Shown one piece after another: positions 17,264 through 25,854 of a stretch of 64,000 nt of DNA (the stretch's first letter is position 1; the number at the start of each line of letters is the position of its first letter). Source of the stretch: Streptomyces sp. NBC_01408 (GTDB lineage: Bacteria > Actinomycetota > Actinomycetes > Streptomycetales > Streptomycetaceae); assembly GCF_026340255.1 (NCBI RefSeq), contig NZ_JAPEPJ010000001.1, positions 3,527,001-3,591,000 on the forward strand. The letters are read 5' to 3'. The notes under the pieces are model-generated. The model made no database searches and was not told the origin of the DNA. It saw nothing but the letters and a program-made list of their open reading frames with translations. Position numbers and translations under genes: made by a program.

Positions 17264-18640
17264 ATGACACCGTCCCCGCTAGCCGGCGGCTCCACCGGCC
17301 CCCACGCCCTGCGGCCACTGCTCGACACCGTCCTCGAAGCCCTGCACAGCGGAGCCCAGGAACGCGGCGGCCCCATCCCCGCCGGCGGCCCCGACACCCA
17401 AGCCGCCCGCGTCCAGGCCGCACTGGGCGACGTACTGCCCGCCCGAGGAACCGGCGACCACGAAGCCCTGCGCACCCTCGTCCACACCATGGCCGCCGGC
17501 GCCGCCGACCCCGCCGAACCCCTCTGCGCGGCCCACCTCCACAGCCCACCCCTCGCCGTCGCCACCGCCGCAGACCTCGCCGCCAGCGCCCTCAACCCGT
17601 CCCTCGACTCCTGGGACCAGGCCCCCGCCGCCTCCGCCCTCGAACACCTCCTCACCCGCACCCTCGCCGCCGAGTTCCACCCCCACGCCCCCCACCCCGA
17701 CGCCCTCGTCACCACCGGCGGCACCGAAGCCAACCAACTCGCCCTGCTCCTCGCCCGCGAACGCCACGGCCCCCACCTCACCGTCATCCACGGAGCAGCA
17801 GCCCACCACTCCATCCCCCGCGCCGCCTGGCTCCTCGGCCTCCCCCCGGCCATCGCCCTGCCCACCCCCACCGGCACCCTCGACCCCGCCGACCTCGCCC
17901 AGGCCCTGGCCACCACCCCCGGCCCCGTCCTCGTCACCGCCACCGCCGGCACCACCGACGCCGGACTCATCGACCCCCTCCACCCCATCGCCGACCTCTG
18001 CGACCACCACGGCGCCGACCTCCACATCGACGCCGCCTACGGAGGCCTCCTCACCCTCAGCCCCCGCCACCGCCACAAACTCGCCGGACTCCACCGCGCC
18101 CGCTCCATCACCGTCGACCTGCACAAACTCGGCTGGCAGCCCGTCGCCGCCGGACTCCTCACCGTCCCCGACACCGCCCTGCTCGCCCCCCTCGCCCACC
18201 AGGCCGACTACCTCAACGCCACCGACGACACCGAAGCAGGCCTGCCCGACCTCCTCGGCCGCTCCCTGCGCACCACCCGACGCCCCGACGCCTTCAAGAT
18301 CGCAGCCACCCTCCGCTCACTCGGCCGCGACGGCCTCGCCCAGCTCATCGACCACACCGTCGACCTCGCCGACCACCTCGCACGACTCCTCGACGCCCAC
18401 CCCCGCTTCGAGCTCCACTCGGCGCCCACCATCAGCACCGTGCTCTTCCGGCCCACCGACGCCGACGACACCCAGGTCGCCGCCCTGCGCCGCACCCTCC
18501 TCCACGAGGGCCGCGCAGTCCTCGGCCGCACCCACACCGCCGGCCGCCTCTGGCTCAAAGCCACCCTCCTCAACCCCCACACCACGGCGGGGGACCTGGA
18601 CACCCTCATCGCCCTCCTGGAAGGCAGCACCCACCGATGA
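17264..18640 (+). CDS. PLP-dependent decarboxylase, DesA-like (lysine decarboxylase type)
   Basis: Group II pyridoxal-phosphate decarboxylase, 458 residues. Seen: TTGGTEANQLALLLARE, the catalytic region HIDAAYGG, and the PLP-binding Lys in TVDLHKLGWQPV. The closest family by pattern and by partner gene is DesA, which makes cadaverine from lysine in desferrioxamine synthesis; glutamate or diaminobutyrate decarboxylases are alternatives. A strong GGAGGA lies 5 bases before the ATG. The stop overlaps the hydroxylase start by 4 bases. No DesC or DesD partner and no iron-box-like operator is visible nearby, so ferric regulation and siderophore assembly here are unproven. Confidence 0.8.
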   Translation: MTPSPLAGGSTGPHALRPLLDTVLEALHSGAQERGGPIPAGGPDTQAARVQAALGDVLPARGTGDHEALRTLVHTMAAGAADPAEPLCAAHLHSPPLAVATAADLAASALNPSLDSWDQAPAASALEHLLTRTLAAEFHPHAPHPDALVTTGGTEANQLALLLARERHGPHLTVIHGAAAHHSIPRAAWLLGLPPAIALPTPTGTLDPADLAQALATTPGPVLVTATAGTTDAGLIDPLHPIADLCDHHGADLHIDAAYGGLLTLSPRHRHKLAGLHRARSITVDLHKLGWQPVAAGLLTVPDTALLAPLAHQADYLNATDDTEAGLPDLLGRSLRTTRRPDAFKIAATLRSLGRDGLAQLIDHTVDLADHLARLLDAHPRFELHSAPTISTVLFRPTDADDTQVAALRRTLLHEGRAVLGRTHTAGRLWLKATLLNPHTTAGDLDTLIALLEGSTHR

Positions 18641-20046
18641 CCGCCCAGCTCGATGCACCCCACGACCTCGTCGGAATCGGCATCGGCCCCTTCAACCTGT
18701 CCCTCGCGGCCCTCGCCCACGGCCTCCCGCACCAAGGAACAGGCGAACTCGCCACCGCCTTCTACGACCAGCGCCGCGACTTCCGCTGGCACCCCGGACT
18801 CCTCATCGAAGGAGCCACCCTCCAAGTCCCCTTCCTCGCCGACCTCGTCACCCTCGCCGACCCCACCAGCCCCTGGAGCTTCCTCAACTACCTCAAGCAC
18901 AAGGAACGGCTCTTCCCCTTCTACTTCGCCGAGCAGTTCCACATCCACCGCGCCGAATACGACGCCTACTGCCGCTGGGTCGCCGGCCGCATCCCCGGAC
19001 TCCACTTCGGCCACCAGGTCGACGCCGTCCGCTGGAACCCCGAACGCGACCTCTTCGAAGTCGACTTCACCCAACTCGACACCGACGGCGAAGCCGAAGC
19101 CCTCGGCCGCACCTACACCCACCACCTCGCCCTCGGCATCGGCACCACCCCCTACATCCCCGAACCCCTGCGCCCCCTCGCCGAAGCCCCCACCGTCCCC
19201 GTCATCCACTCCGCCGACTACCTCGACAACCGCCAACGCATCCTCGGCGCCGAACACGTCACCGTCATCGGCTCAGGCCAGTCCGGCGCCGAAGTCTTCC
19301 TCGACCTCCTGCGCGCCCGCCCCGACGGCCGCGAACGCCTCACCTGGCTCGCCCGGACCCCCTCCTTCGCCCCCATGGAGTACTCCAAACTCGGCCTCGA
19401 ACACTTCACCCCCGACTACACCCGCTACTTCCACGCACTCCCCGAACCCGTACGCGACCGCCTCGTACCCTCCCAGTGGCAACTCCACAAAGGCATCGAC
19501 GCCGACACCATCGCCGCCATCCACCAGGAGCTCTACCGCCGCACCCTCCACGGAGGCTGGCCCGACACCGTCCTCACCCCCGGAGTCACCGTCCGCACCG
19601 CCGGCCGCGTCGCCACCACCAAAGTCGAACTCCACCTCGAACACCAGGAACAGGGCACCCGCTCCCGCCTCACCACCGACGCCGTCGTCCTCGCCACCGG
19701 CTACCGCGAACGCCCCCTCGGCAGCCTCCTCGCCGGACTCGACCCCTACCTGCGCAAGGACTCCTCCGGCCGCCCCCGCATCGACGACCACTACCGGATG
19801 ATCACCGACCCCGCCGTCACCGGCAGCATCTTCGTCCAGAACGGCGAACGCCACACCCACGGCGTCGGCGCCCCCGACCTCGGCCTCGCAGCCTGGCGCA
19901 GCGCCGCCATCCTCAACACCCTCACCGGAAAAGAGCCCTACCCCCAGCCCCACCGCACCGCCTTCACCACCTTCGGCCTCGAACAGAGGGAGCACACCCG
20001 CCCACAACCCGCAGGCGAACTGCTCCCCCTGGTCGAACACCCCTAA
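18637..20046 (+). CDS. Lysine/ornithine N-monooxygenase family, DesB-like
   Basis: FAD/NADPH-dependent N-hydroxylating monooxygenase, 469 residues. Seen: FAD site GIGIGPFNLSLAALAHG near the N-terminus, NADPH site VIGSGQSGAEVFLDLL, and the C-terminal ATGYRERPL motif. It belongs to the K_oxygenase family (DesB, IucD, PvdA). The ATGA overlap with the decarboxylase indicates coupled translation and a sequential pathway: decarboxylation then N-hydroxylation, giving N-hydroxycadaverine if lysine is the substrate. It ends 5 bases from a convergent 5'-nucleotidase gene, so the operon is just these two genes. Confidence 0.85.
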   Translation: MTAQLDAPHDLVGIGIGPFNLSLAALAHGLPHQGTGELATAFYDQRRDFRWHPGLLIEGATLQVPFLADLVTLADPTSPWSFLNYLKHKERLFPFYFAEQFHIHRAEYDAYCRWVAGRIPGLHFGHQVDAVRWNPERDLFEVDFTQLDTDGEAEALGRTYTHHLALGIGTTPYIPEPLRPLAEAPTVPVIHSADYLDNRQRILGAEHVTVIGSGQSGAEVFLDLLRARPDGRERLTWLARTPSFAPMEYSKLGLEHFTPDYTRYFHALPEPVRDRLVPSQWQLHKGIDADTIAAIHQELYRRTLHGGWPDTVLTPGVTVRTAGRVATTKVELHLEHQEQGTRSRLTTDAVVLATGYRERPLGSLLAGLDPYLRKDSSGRPRIDDHYRMITDPAVTGSIFVQNGERHTHGVGAPDLGLAAWRSAAILNTLTGKEPYPQPHRTAFTTFGLEQREHTRPQPAGELLPLVEHP

Positions 20047-20051
20047 GCCGT

Positions 20052-21839
20052 CTAGAAGACCGGCACGGACCCCCGGGTCAGCCGCCAGTCCACCGAAGCG
20101 AACCGCGCCGGATCCACCGTCCCCTTCGCCTTCACCCACGAGACGATCGTGTTGCGGATCTCATCCGAATCCGCCCACAACTGCCTGGCCTGCGGGACAT
20201 GCGGGAAGTTCCCGCCCCCCGAGGCCCGGTAGTTGTTCACCGCCAGCACGAACCGCGCCGCCGGATCCACCGGCTGCCCCAGGAACGACAACCCCACGAT
20301 CCGCGAACCCACCGGCTGCGCGATGTCGATGTCGTACGCGAACCCGTACACCGCGTCGTAGTTGTAGTCCGGAATCCCCTCGGAATTCGTCAGCTTCGCC
20401 GGATCCACCACCTCACCGGGAGCCGTCCGGACGAAGTACCGAGCCGAATACTCCAGATAATCCTTCAGCTGCGCACCCGTCAGCAGCCGCGCCTCCAGCG
20501 TGTTCTCGAACGGATAAAGACCCGCCGCATCCCTGATCGTCACCTGCCCCGCCGGTATCCCCGCCGTCCGCGAGAAACACGAAGCCTGCGACACCACCGG
20601 CAGCGCCGCCCACTCGGTACCCGCCAGAGCCGCCTTCACCGTCTCCGCCTGCACATGGTTGATCAGATCGATCACCGGCACGTCCTTCACCGGACCCTCC
20701 GCCGACGACATCGCCTCCGTCGACGTACCGATCACCTGGTTCACGTACGCCACCACCTTGCGGTGCTCGTCCGACAACAACCCCGTGATCTTCGGGTCCT
20801 CCGCCGCCGTGTTCGAGTTCAGCACGCTCGCCGCCACCTTCACCACCGACCAGCGGCCCTTCTCCCACACCAGCTCGAAGTCGAACAGCGTCAGCCGCTG
20901 ACCCCACTTGAGCGGCTCCGACAACACCACGTCCTTGCCGGTCGCCCTGTTCTTGACCCGGTACTCCGGAATCTCCGTGTGCGCGTGCCCCACCAGAATC
21001 GCGTCGATCCCCGGAACCTGCTCCGCCACCAGCCCCGCCGCGTTCTCCACATACGGCAACTGGTCCCCGTACGAAGACGTACCGCTCGACCCCGAGTGCG
21101 CCGACACGATCACCACGTCCGCACCCATCGAACGCAACCGCGGCACATACTTCGCCGCCTGCTCCTCCAGACCCGGGAACGTCATCTTCCCCTGCACATT
21201 GGCCTTGTCCCAGATCGCGATCCCCGGATTCGTCAGCCCCAGCACCGCCACCTTCACATCCCGCCCGAACGGAGTCCGCAGCCGGTGCACGCTGTACGGC
21301 GGGAACGCCGGCCGCAACGTCTTCGCATCCAGCGCGTTCGCCCCCAGCAACGGGAACTCGCACTGCTCCTCGAACTTCCGCAGCACCGGAATCCCGTAAT
21401 TGAACTCGTGGTTCCCCAACGCCGCCGCGTCGTACCCGATCGCGTTCATCGCCTGCGCCATCGGATGCACCGGACCCCGCCGCGCCGTGATCGGATCCAC
21501 CTTCGCGTAGTAGTACGACAACTGCGTGCCCTGGATCGTGTCACCCGCGTCGATCAGCAGCGTGTTGCGCCGCCCCTTCGCCGCCCGCACCTCATTCACC
21601 AACGTCGAGATCTTCGCCAGACCCACATCGTTGTGCGCCTTGTCGTCGAACTCCCGGTCCGTGAAGTAATCCCAGTTGAAGACGTTCCCGTGCAGGTCCG
21701 TCGTGCCCATCACCGTGAACGAGTACGTCCGCGGCCGCCCCGAATGCGCGGCAGCCGGAGCACCCGCCGCCCCCGTCAGCGCCACCGCCGCACCCGTCGC
21801 AGCCGTCGTACCCAGAAAAGCCCTGCGGTCGAACGCCAT
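20052..21839 (-). CDS. Tat-exported bifunctional 5'-nucleotidase/2',3'-cyclic phosphodiesterase
   Basis: Secreted metallophosphoesterase, 595 residues. The twin-arginine signal (DRRAFLGTTAATGAAVAL, about 1-31) is followed by the dimetal phosphoesterase domain: GTTDLHGNVF, IDAGDTIQG, LGNHEFNYG, VSAHSG, VGHAHTEIP. The 5'-nucleotidase C-terminal substrate domain follows, ending with VNNYRASGGGNFP. It releases phosphate from nucleotides outside the cell. ATG 21839 with AAAGGGAGA upstream was chosen; the open frame extends further without support. Convergent with the desB-like gene, 5 bases apart, and divergent from the SIMPL gene. Confidence 0.9.
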   Translation of the reverse strand: MAFDRRAFLGTTAATGAAVALTGAAGAPAAAHSGRPRTYSFTVMGTTDLHGNVFNWDYFTDREFDDKAHNDVGLAKISTLVNEVRAAKGRRNTLLIDAGDTIQGTQLSYYYAKVDPITARRGPVHPMAQAMNAIGYDAAALGNHEFNYGIPVLRKFEEQCEFPLLGANALDAKTLRPAFPPYSVHRLRTPFGRDVKVAVLGLTNPGIAIWDKANVQGKMTFPGLEEQAAKYVPRLRSMGADVVIVSAHSGSSGTSSYGDQLPYVENAAGLVAEQVPGIDAILVGHAHTEIPEYRVKNRATGKDVVLSEPLKWGQRLTLFDFELVWEKGRWSVVKVAASVLNSNTAAEDPKITGLLSDEHRKVVAYVNQVIGTSTEAMSSAEGPVKDVPVIDLINHVQAETVKAALAGTEWAALPVVSQASCFSRTAGIPAGQVTIRDAAGLYPFENTLEARLLTGAQLKDYLEYSARYFVRTAPGEVVDPAKLTNSEGIPDYNYDAVYGFAYDIDIAQPVGSRIVGLSFLGQPVDPAARFVLAVNNYRASGGGNFPHVPQARQLWADSDEIRNTIVSWVKAKGTVDPARFASVDWRLTRGSVPVF

Positions 21840-21980
21840 GCCATCTCCCTTTGTGAGCCCTCGACAACGCGCGTAGACAGCGCGCGTAGATTCTGACCCA
21901 GCGGTAACAAGGGACAACACCCCCACCACGTTTCGATCCGATGACCACACCCCCACAGGCCACAGTGCGAGAGTGAAACC

Positions 21981-22682
21981 ATGACCCAGGACGCAGCGCA
22001 CCAGCCCTACGGAACCCCCGAAGTCCCCCGCGTCGCCGTCCGCGGCGAAGCCCGCCTCGAAGTCGACCCCGAGATCGCCCGCATCGGCATCACCGTCAAC
22101 GCCCGCGGCACCGACCGGCGCACCGCCCTCGAAGACCTCACCCGCCGCAACAACACCGCCCTCGAGCTCATCAAGAGCTACGGCGACCCCGTCGAAAAAC
22201 TCGAAACCGGCGCCTTCTCCATCAGCCCCGAACTCACCCGCCACGGCCGCGGCGAACGCATCCGCGCCTACCACGGCCGCGTGCACATCACCGCCGAACT
22301 CAACGACTTCACCACCCTGGGCGAACTCACCACCCGCCTCGCCGACCTCGAACTCACCCAGGTCGACGGCCCCTGGTGGGCCCTGCGCCCCACCTCCCCC
22401 GCCCACGGCGAAGCCCGCCGCCAAGCCGTACACGAAGCCGTCCAACGCGCCCGCGAATACGCCGAAGCCCTCGGCGCCCAACTCGCCGCCCTCGTCGAAC
22501 TCGCCGACCTCGGCGCCGAGAACGCCGCCCCCTTCCAGTCCGCCCCAGGCTCCGGAATGCGCACCATGGCCTTCAGTACCACCGAAGACACCACAGCCCC
22601 GCCCCTCGACCTCGAACCGCAACGCCAGACCGTCTACGCCCAGGTGAACGCCCGCTTCACGATGACCCCTCCACAGCTCTGA
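21981..22682 (+). CDS. SIMPL domain protein (DUF541)
   Basis: 233 residues, with no clear signal peptide, unlike many family members. The SIMPL/DUF541 fold is recognised by VRGEARLEVDPEIARIGITV at the start, the repeated basic/acidic helices (ALEDLTRRNNTALELIKSYG, EARRQAVHEAVQRAREYAEALG) and the C-terminal VYAQVNARFTM strand. Function of the family is poorly defined: oxidative-stress protection has been suggested for bacterial members, and the name derives from a mouse signalling protein. A perfect 10-bp hairpin follows the stop. Monocistronic. Confidence 0.85.
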   Translation: MTQDAAHQPYGTPEVPRVAVRGEARLEVDPEIARIGITVNARGTDRRTALEDLTRRNNTALELIKSYGDPVEKLETGAFSISPELTRHGRGERIRAYHGRVHITAELNDFTTLGELTTRLADLELTQVDGPWWALRPTSPAHGEARRQAVHEAVQRAREYAEALGAQLAALVELADLGAENAAPFQSAPGSGMRTMAFSTTEDTTAPPLDLEPQRQTVYAQVNARFTMTPPQL

Positions 22683-22704
22683 AACCACGTCCAGCCGCAC
22701 CCCC

Positions 22705-22728
22705 GGGGGTGCTCATCAGAGCACCCCC
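22705..22728 (+). terminator. Terminator of the SIMPL gene
   Basis: A perfect 10-bp stem GGGGGTGCTC / GAGCACCCCC with an ATCA loop, 22 bases after the stop. It separates the SIMPL gene from pyruvate kinase. Confidence 0.85.
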
Positions 22729-22746
22729 ATGCACATTCAACAGTTG

Positions 22747-22822
22747 TCAACAAGCTTTTGCACAAAGGTTGTTGAGTGGACACCCGGAACCAATTTCCTA
22801 CTGCCTGGTAGGGGCATACGCT
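22747..22822 (+). promoter_or_regulatory. pyk promoter region with inverted repeat
   Basis: An AT-richer stretch holds an inverted repeat TCAACAA (22747-22753) and TTGTTGA (22769-22775). A -10-like TACGCT lies at 22817-22822, six bases before the pyk ATG. No Shine-Dalgarno lies between, so the pyk mRNA is probably leaderless. The dyad is a candidate regulator site about 55 bases upstream of the start. Confidence 0.45.
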
Positions 22823-22828
22823 CGCCTT

Positions 22829-24256
22829 ATGCGCCGAGCGAAAATCGTATGTACCCTGGGCCCCGCCACCGACTCATACGACCAGATCAAAGCACTGGTC
22901 GAAGCCGGAATGGACATCGCCCGCCTCAACCTCAGCCACGGCACCTACGCCGAACACGAGGAGCGCTACCAGCGCGTACGCAAGGCCTCCGACGAGACCG
23001 GCCGCAGCGTCGGCATCCTCGCCGACCTTCAAGGCCCGAAGATCCGCCTCGGCCGCTTCCGCGAAGGCCCCGTACTCCTTGAACGCGGCGACGAGTTCAC
23101 CATCACCGTCGAAGACCACGAAGGCGACCGCCACACCTGCGGCACCACCTACAAAGGACTCGCCACCGACGTCACCACCGGCGAACGCATCCTCGTAGAC
23201 GACGGCCGCGTCACCCTCGAAGTCACCGCAGTAGACGGCCCCCACGTCCGCACCACCGTCATCGAAGGCGGCATGGTCTCCGACCACAAGGGACTCAACC
23301 TCCCCGGCGTCGCCGTCTCCGTCCCCGCCCTCTCCGAAAAAGACATCGAAGACCTCCGCTGGGCCCTGCGCACCGGCGCCGACGTCATCGCCCTCTCCTT
23401 CGTCCGCAGCGGCCACGACATCGAAGACGTCCACCGCATCATGGACGAAGAAGGCCGCCGCCTCCCCGTCATCGCCAAGATCGAAAAACCCCAGGCCGTC
23501 GAGAACATCGACGCCATCGTCGCCGCCTTCGACGGCATCATGGTCGCCCGCGGCGACCTCGGCGTCGAAATGCCCCTGGAACAAGTCCCCATCGTCCAAA
23601 AGCGCGCCGTCAAACTCGCCAAGCGCAACGCCAAACCCGTCATCGTCGCCACCCAGATGCTCGACTCGATGATCGAAAACTCCCGCCCCACCCGCGCAGA
23701 AGCCTCCGACGTCGCCAACGCCGTCATCGACGGCACCGACGCCGTCATGCTCTCCGGCGAAACCAGCGTCGGCAAATACCCCGTCGAGACGGTCCGGACC
23801 ATGTCCCGCATCGTGGAAGCGGCCGAAGAGGACATCCTCGCCAAGGGCCTCCCCCCACTCACCGACCGCAACAAGCCCCGCACCCAAGGCGGAGCCGTCG
23901 CCCGCGCAGCCGCCGAAATGGGCGACTTCCTCGACGCCAAATTCCTCGTCGCCTTCACCCAGAGCGGCGACACCGTCCGCCGACTCTCCCGCTACCGCTC
24001 ACCCATCCCCCTCCTCGCCTTCACCCCCGACCCCGCCACCCGCTCCCAACTCACCCTCACCTGGGGCGTCGAAACCTTCCTCGGCCCCCACGTCGACTCC
24101 ACCGACGCCATGGTCGCCCAGGTCGAAGAAGAACTCCTGCGCATCGGCCGCTGCGTCACCGGCGACGTAGTCGTCATCACCGCCGGCTCACCCCCCGGCG
24201 TCAGCGGCTCCACCAACCTCGTCCGCGTCCACCGCATCGGCGACGCCGTCCGCTAG
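22829..24256 (+). CDS. pyk: Pyruvate kinase
   Basis: Glycolytic enzyme converting phosphoenolpyruvate and ADP to pyruvate and ATP; 475 residues, full length. Seen: N-terminal RRAKIVCTLGPATDS, LNLSHG, the K+/Mg2+ site region LADLQGPKIRLG, catalytic Lys/Glu region IAKIEKPQAVENID, GIMVARGDLGVEMPLE, the TQMLDSMIE motif and the C-terminal regulatory domain with FTQSGDTVRRLSRYR. The start is set at the ATG six bases after TACGCT (leaderless). A hairpin terminator follows. A second paralogue is common in streptomycetes but is not in this window. Confidence 0.97.
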   Translation: MRRAKIVCTLGPATDSYDQIKALVEAGMDIARLNLSHGTYAEHEERYQRVRKASDETGRSVGILADLQGPKIRLGRFREGPVLLERGDEFTITVEDHEGDRHTCGTTYKGLATDVTTGERILVDDGRVTLEVTAVDGPHVRTTVIEGGMVSDHKGLNLPGVAVSVPALSEKDIEDLRWALRTGADVIALSFVRSGHDIEDVHRIMDEEGRRLPVIAKIEKPQAVENIDAIVAAFDGIMVARGDLGVEMPLEQVPIVQKRAVKLAKRNAKPVIVATQMLDSMIENSRPTRAEASDVANAVIDGTDAVMLSGETSVGKYPVETVRTMSRIVEAAEEDILAKGLPPLTDRNKPRTQGGAVARAAAEMGDFLDAKFLVAFTQSGDTVRRLSRYRSPIPLLAFTPDPATRSQLTLTWGVETFLGPHVDSTDAMVAQVEEELLRIGRCVTGDVVVITAGSPPGVSGSTNLVRVHRIGDAVR

Positions 24257-24272
24257 CCGCCGACCCCACCCA

Positions 24273-24305
24273 CCGCGTCGGGCACCACCGCACAGCCCGA
24301 CGCGG
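24273..24305 (+). terminator. Terminator of pyk
   Basis: An 11-bp perfect stem CCGCGTCGGGC / GCCCGACGCGG with an 11-base loop, starting 17 bases after the pyk stop. Confidence 0.85.
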
Positions 24306-24323
24306 TACGCCCCCGGGAACTCC

Positions 24324-24354
24324 TTGACCTCAACCAAAGTCGAGGTCCTACGCT
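24324..24354 (+). promoter_or_regulatory. MerR-type promoter (19-bp spacer with dyad) and leaderless start
   Basis: -35 TTGACC (24324-24329) and -10 TACGCT (24349-24354) are 19 bp apart, the elongated spacing typical of MerR-family activated promoters. The spacer region contains the dyad ACCTCAAC-CAAA-GTCGAGGT. The ATG of the next gene begins six bases after the -10, so the transcript is likely leaderless. The dyad resembles SoxR-type sites but differs in the central half-site base. Confidence 0.65.
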
Positions 24355-24360
24355 CGCATC

Positions 24361-24816
24361 ATGACGATCAAGGAATACACCCAGGCCCAACTCGCCGCCC
24401 AGCCCATCGGATACTGGAGCCGCGAAACCGCCAACCTGGCCATCGGCGCCATCCGCACCGCCCTCGCCGAAGAAGACCTCACCCAGCCCCACTGGTGGAC
24501 CCTCAACCACGTCGCGGGCACCTCCGGCCACTGGACCCGTACCACCCTGACCGCGAAGCTGGCCCCCTACGACGACCAGCACACCGACTTCGAGGCCCTC
24601 TACGACGACCTCACCGCCCGCGGCTGGCTCACCGAAACCGACGGCACCCTGACCCTCACCGACGCCGGCGAAGCAGGCCGCCTGCGCGCCCACGCCCGCA
24701 ACGCGGAGGTCCACGCCCGCATGCGCGAGGGCATCGACGACGCGGCCTACGCGGCCACCATCGACACCCTCCGCCGCCTGGTCGCCAACCTCGGCGGCAA
24801 CGGCGACCTCCCCTAG
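24361..24816 (+). CDS. MarR-like winged-helix protein
   Basis: 151 residues, a small cytoplasmic protein with MarR-like winged-helix features: helical N-terminus, HWWTLNHVAGTSGHWTRTTLTAKL as a possible recognition-helix region, DLTARGWLTETDGTLTLTDAGEAGRLRA as the wing, and a C-terminal helix pair for dimerisation. Likely a transcription regulator; ligand and targets unknown. It is transcribed from a MerR-type promoter with no leader, so its amount is probably set by a MerR-family sensor encoded elsewhere. It ends in a 4-base convergent overlap with the LAGLIDADG gene. Confidence 0.75.
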   Translation: MTIKEYTQAQLAAQPIGYWSRETANLAIGAIRTALAEEDLTQPHWWTLNHVAGTSGHWTRTTLTAKLAPYDDQHTDFEALYDDLTARGWLTETDGTLTLTDAGEAGRLRAHARNAEVHARMREGIDDAAYAATIDTLRRLVANLGGNGDLP

Positions 24817-25592
24817 TACTTCGCCCCGATGTGAGCGTCCAGGAGCGCGACGGACGCCCGCCGGGCGATGGACACGTTGAAGGGGTCACTGCCCCGCGCC
24901 AGGACCGTCCACTCGACGCCGACCTTGGTGAGCGTGTCGGTACAGAGCCGACGGATGTCGTCGGACTTGTTGGTGAAGAAGTACCGCGGGTACTCGTAGC
25001 GCTTGCCGTTGCGGACGGTCCAGTTGATGATCCGGCACCCGTCGGAGTGGATCAGCCCCCGGATGAACTCCCAGGGGTGGGCGTCGACGATCTGTTGCTG
25101 CCAGTCCTCAAGGATGATGCGCCGCTCGTGTTTGCGGCCGGGGCCATGCTGTGGAAACAGGCAGGGGAGGTGCTTGAAGTAGACCTTGATGTTCTGGGCG
25201 CCAACGGTTCGGACGCGGCAGGTCGCATTGTGAGGGAACACGGCTTGGAGAGCAGCTTCCGCCGCGTCTTGGATCCCGGGCCATGCATTGTCGAGCGTGA
25301 TCATTAGGCTCGGCACCTTGTGCTTGGCGTAGTGACTGATGTGGCCGTCGCCCAGGTAAAGGCCCAAGAGGTACGCGTAGGCGACAACGTCGAGACCTCG
25401 CTGGTCGCATCGTGGGCAGAGAAGGGAGGGGCGTATCGAGACCGCCTCGCCGCGTTTCCTGCGGTCCACGTGCTTCCAGTAGCTGATCGTGCCGAGTGGC
25501 ACGTTCAGGCGCCGGGCCACCTCCGCGTTCCGTGCACCATCGCGCAGCAGGGTGATGGCTGCCTGTCGTACTTCGAGGCTGTGAAACTCCAT
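24813..25592 (-). CDS. Free-standing LAGLIDADG endonuclease-like protein with N-terminal HTH
   Basis: 259 residues. The N-terminus is a helix-turn-helix of resolvase/transposase type (SLEVRQAAITLLRDGARNAEVARRLNVPLGTISYWK). It is followed by a CPRC-type pair and two LAGLIDADG-like motifs, YLLGLYLGDGHI (about residue 75) and FIRGLIHSDGCRI (about residue 175), each with the catalytic acidic residue. It is neither an intein nor inside an intron. It lies 85 bases downstream of tRNA-Leu(CAA) in the same orientation, behind that gene's terminator. The Shine-Dalgarno is weak. It could be a selfish homing nuclease or a domesticated DNA-binding protein; activity is inferred from motifs only. Confidence 0.75.
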   Translation of the reverse strand: MEFHSLEVRQAAITLLRDGARNAEVARRLNVPLGTISYWKHVDRRKRGEAVSIRPSLLCPRCDQRGLDVVAYAYLLGLYLGDGHISHYAKHKVPSLMITLDNAWPGIQDAAEAALQAVFPHNATCRVRTVGAQNIKVYFKHLPCLFPQHGPGRKHERRIILEDWQQQIVDAHPWEFIRGLIHSDGCRIINWTVRNGKRYEYPRYFFTNKSDDIRRLCTDTLTKVGVEWTVLARGSDPFNVSIARRASVALLDAHIGAKY

Positions 25593-25630
25593 GAGGCCAC
25601 TGTGCGTGACGGAAGGTGGCCCTACGCAGC

Positions 25631-25667
25631 AAAAAGCGAACGTTCACGCGAAGGTGAACGTCCGCTC
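25631..25667 (-). terminator. Terminator of tRNA-Leu
   Basis: Read on the minus strand: GAGCGGACGTTCA, an 8-base loop, then TGAACGTTCGC, ending in a run of five T. It starts 11 bases past the tRNA 3' end. One of the few terminators here with a true U-tract. Confidence 0.85.
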
Positions 25668-25677
25668 ATCGATGCTG

Positions 25678-25761
25678 TGCCGGGTATGGGATTCGAACCC
25701 ACACGTCCTTTCGGACAGAGGTGTTTGAGACCTCCGCGTCAACCAGTTGCGCCAACCCGGC
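25678..25761 (-). tRNA. tRNA-Leu (anticodon CAA)
   Basis: 84-nt cloverleaf: acceptor GCCGGGT/ACCCGGC with discriminator A, anticodon arm GAGGT-CTCAAAC-ACCTC with CAA at 34-36, long variable arm GTCC-GAAA-GGAC as expected for class II tRNA, and T-loop GTTCGAAT. CCA is not encoded. It reads the rare UUG codon. Confidence 0.97.
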
Positions 25762-25854
25762 TGGAGCTGCTTGTGGGAGTGTACCGGGTGACCATGTGGC
25801 TCCGCTGCTAGGTAGGCTCATACAAGCAGCAGAGCCCCGCAAAGAGGAGCCCCC

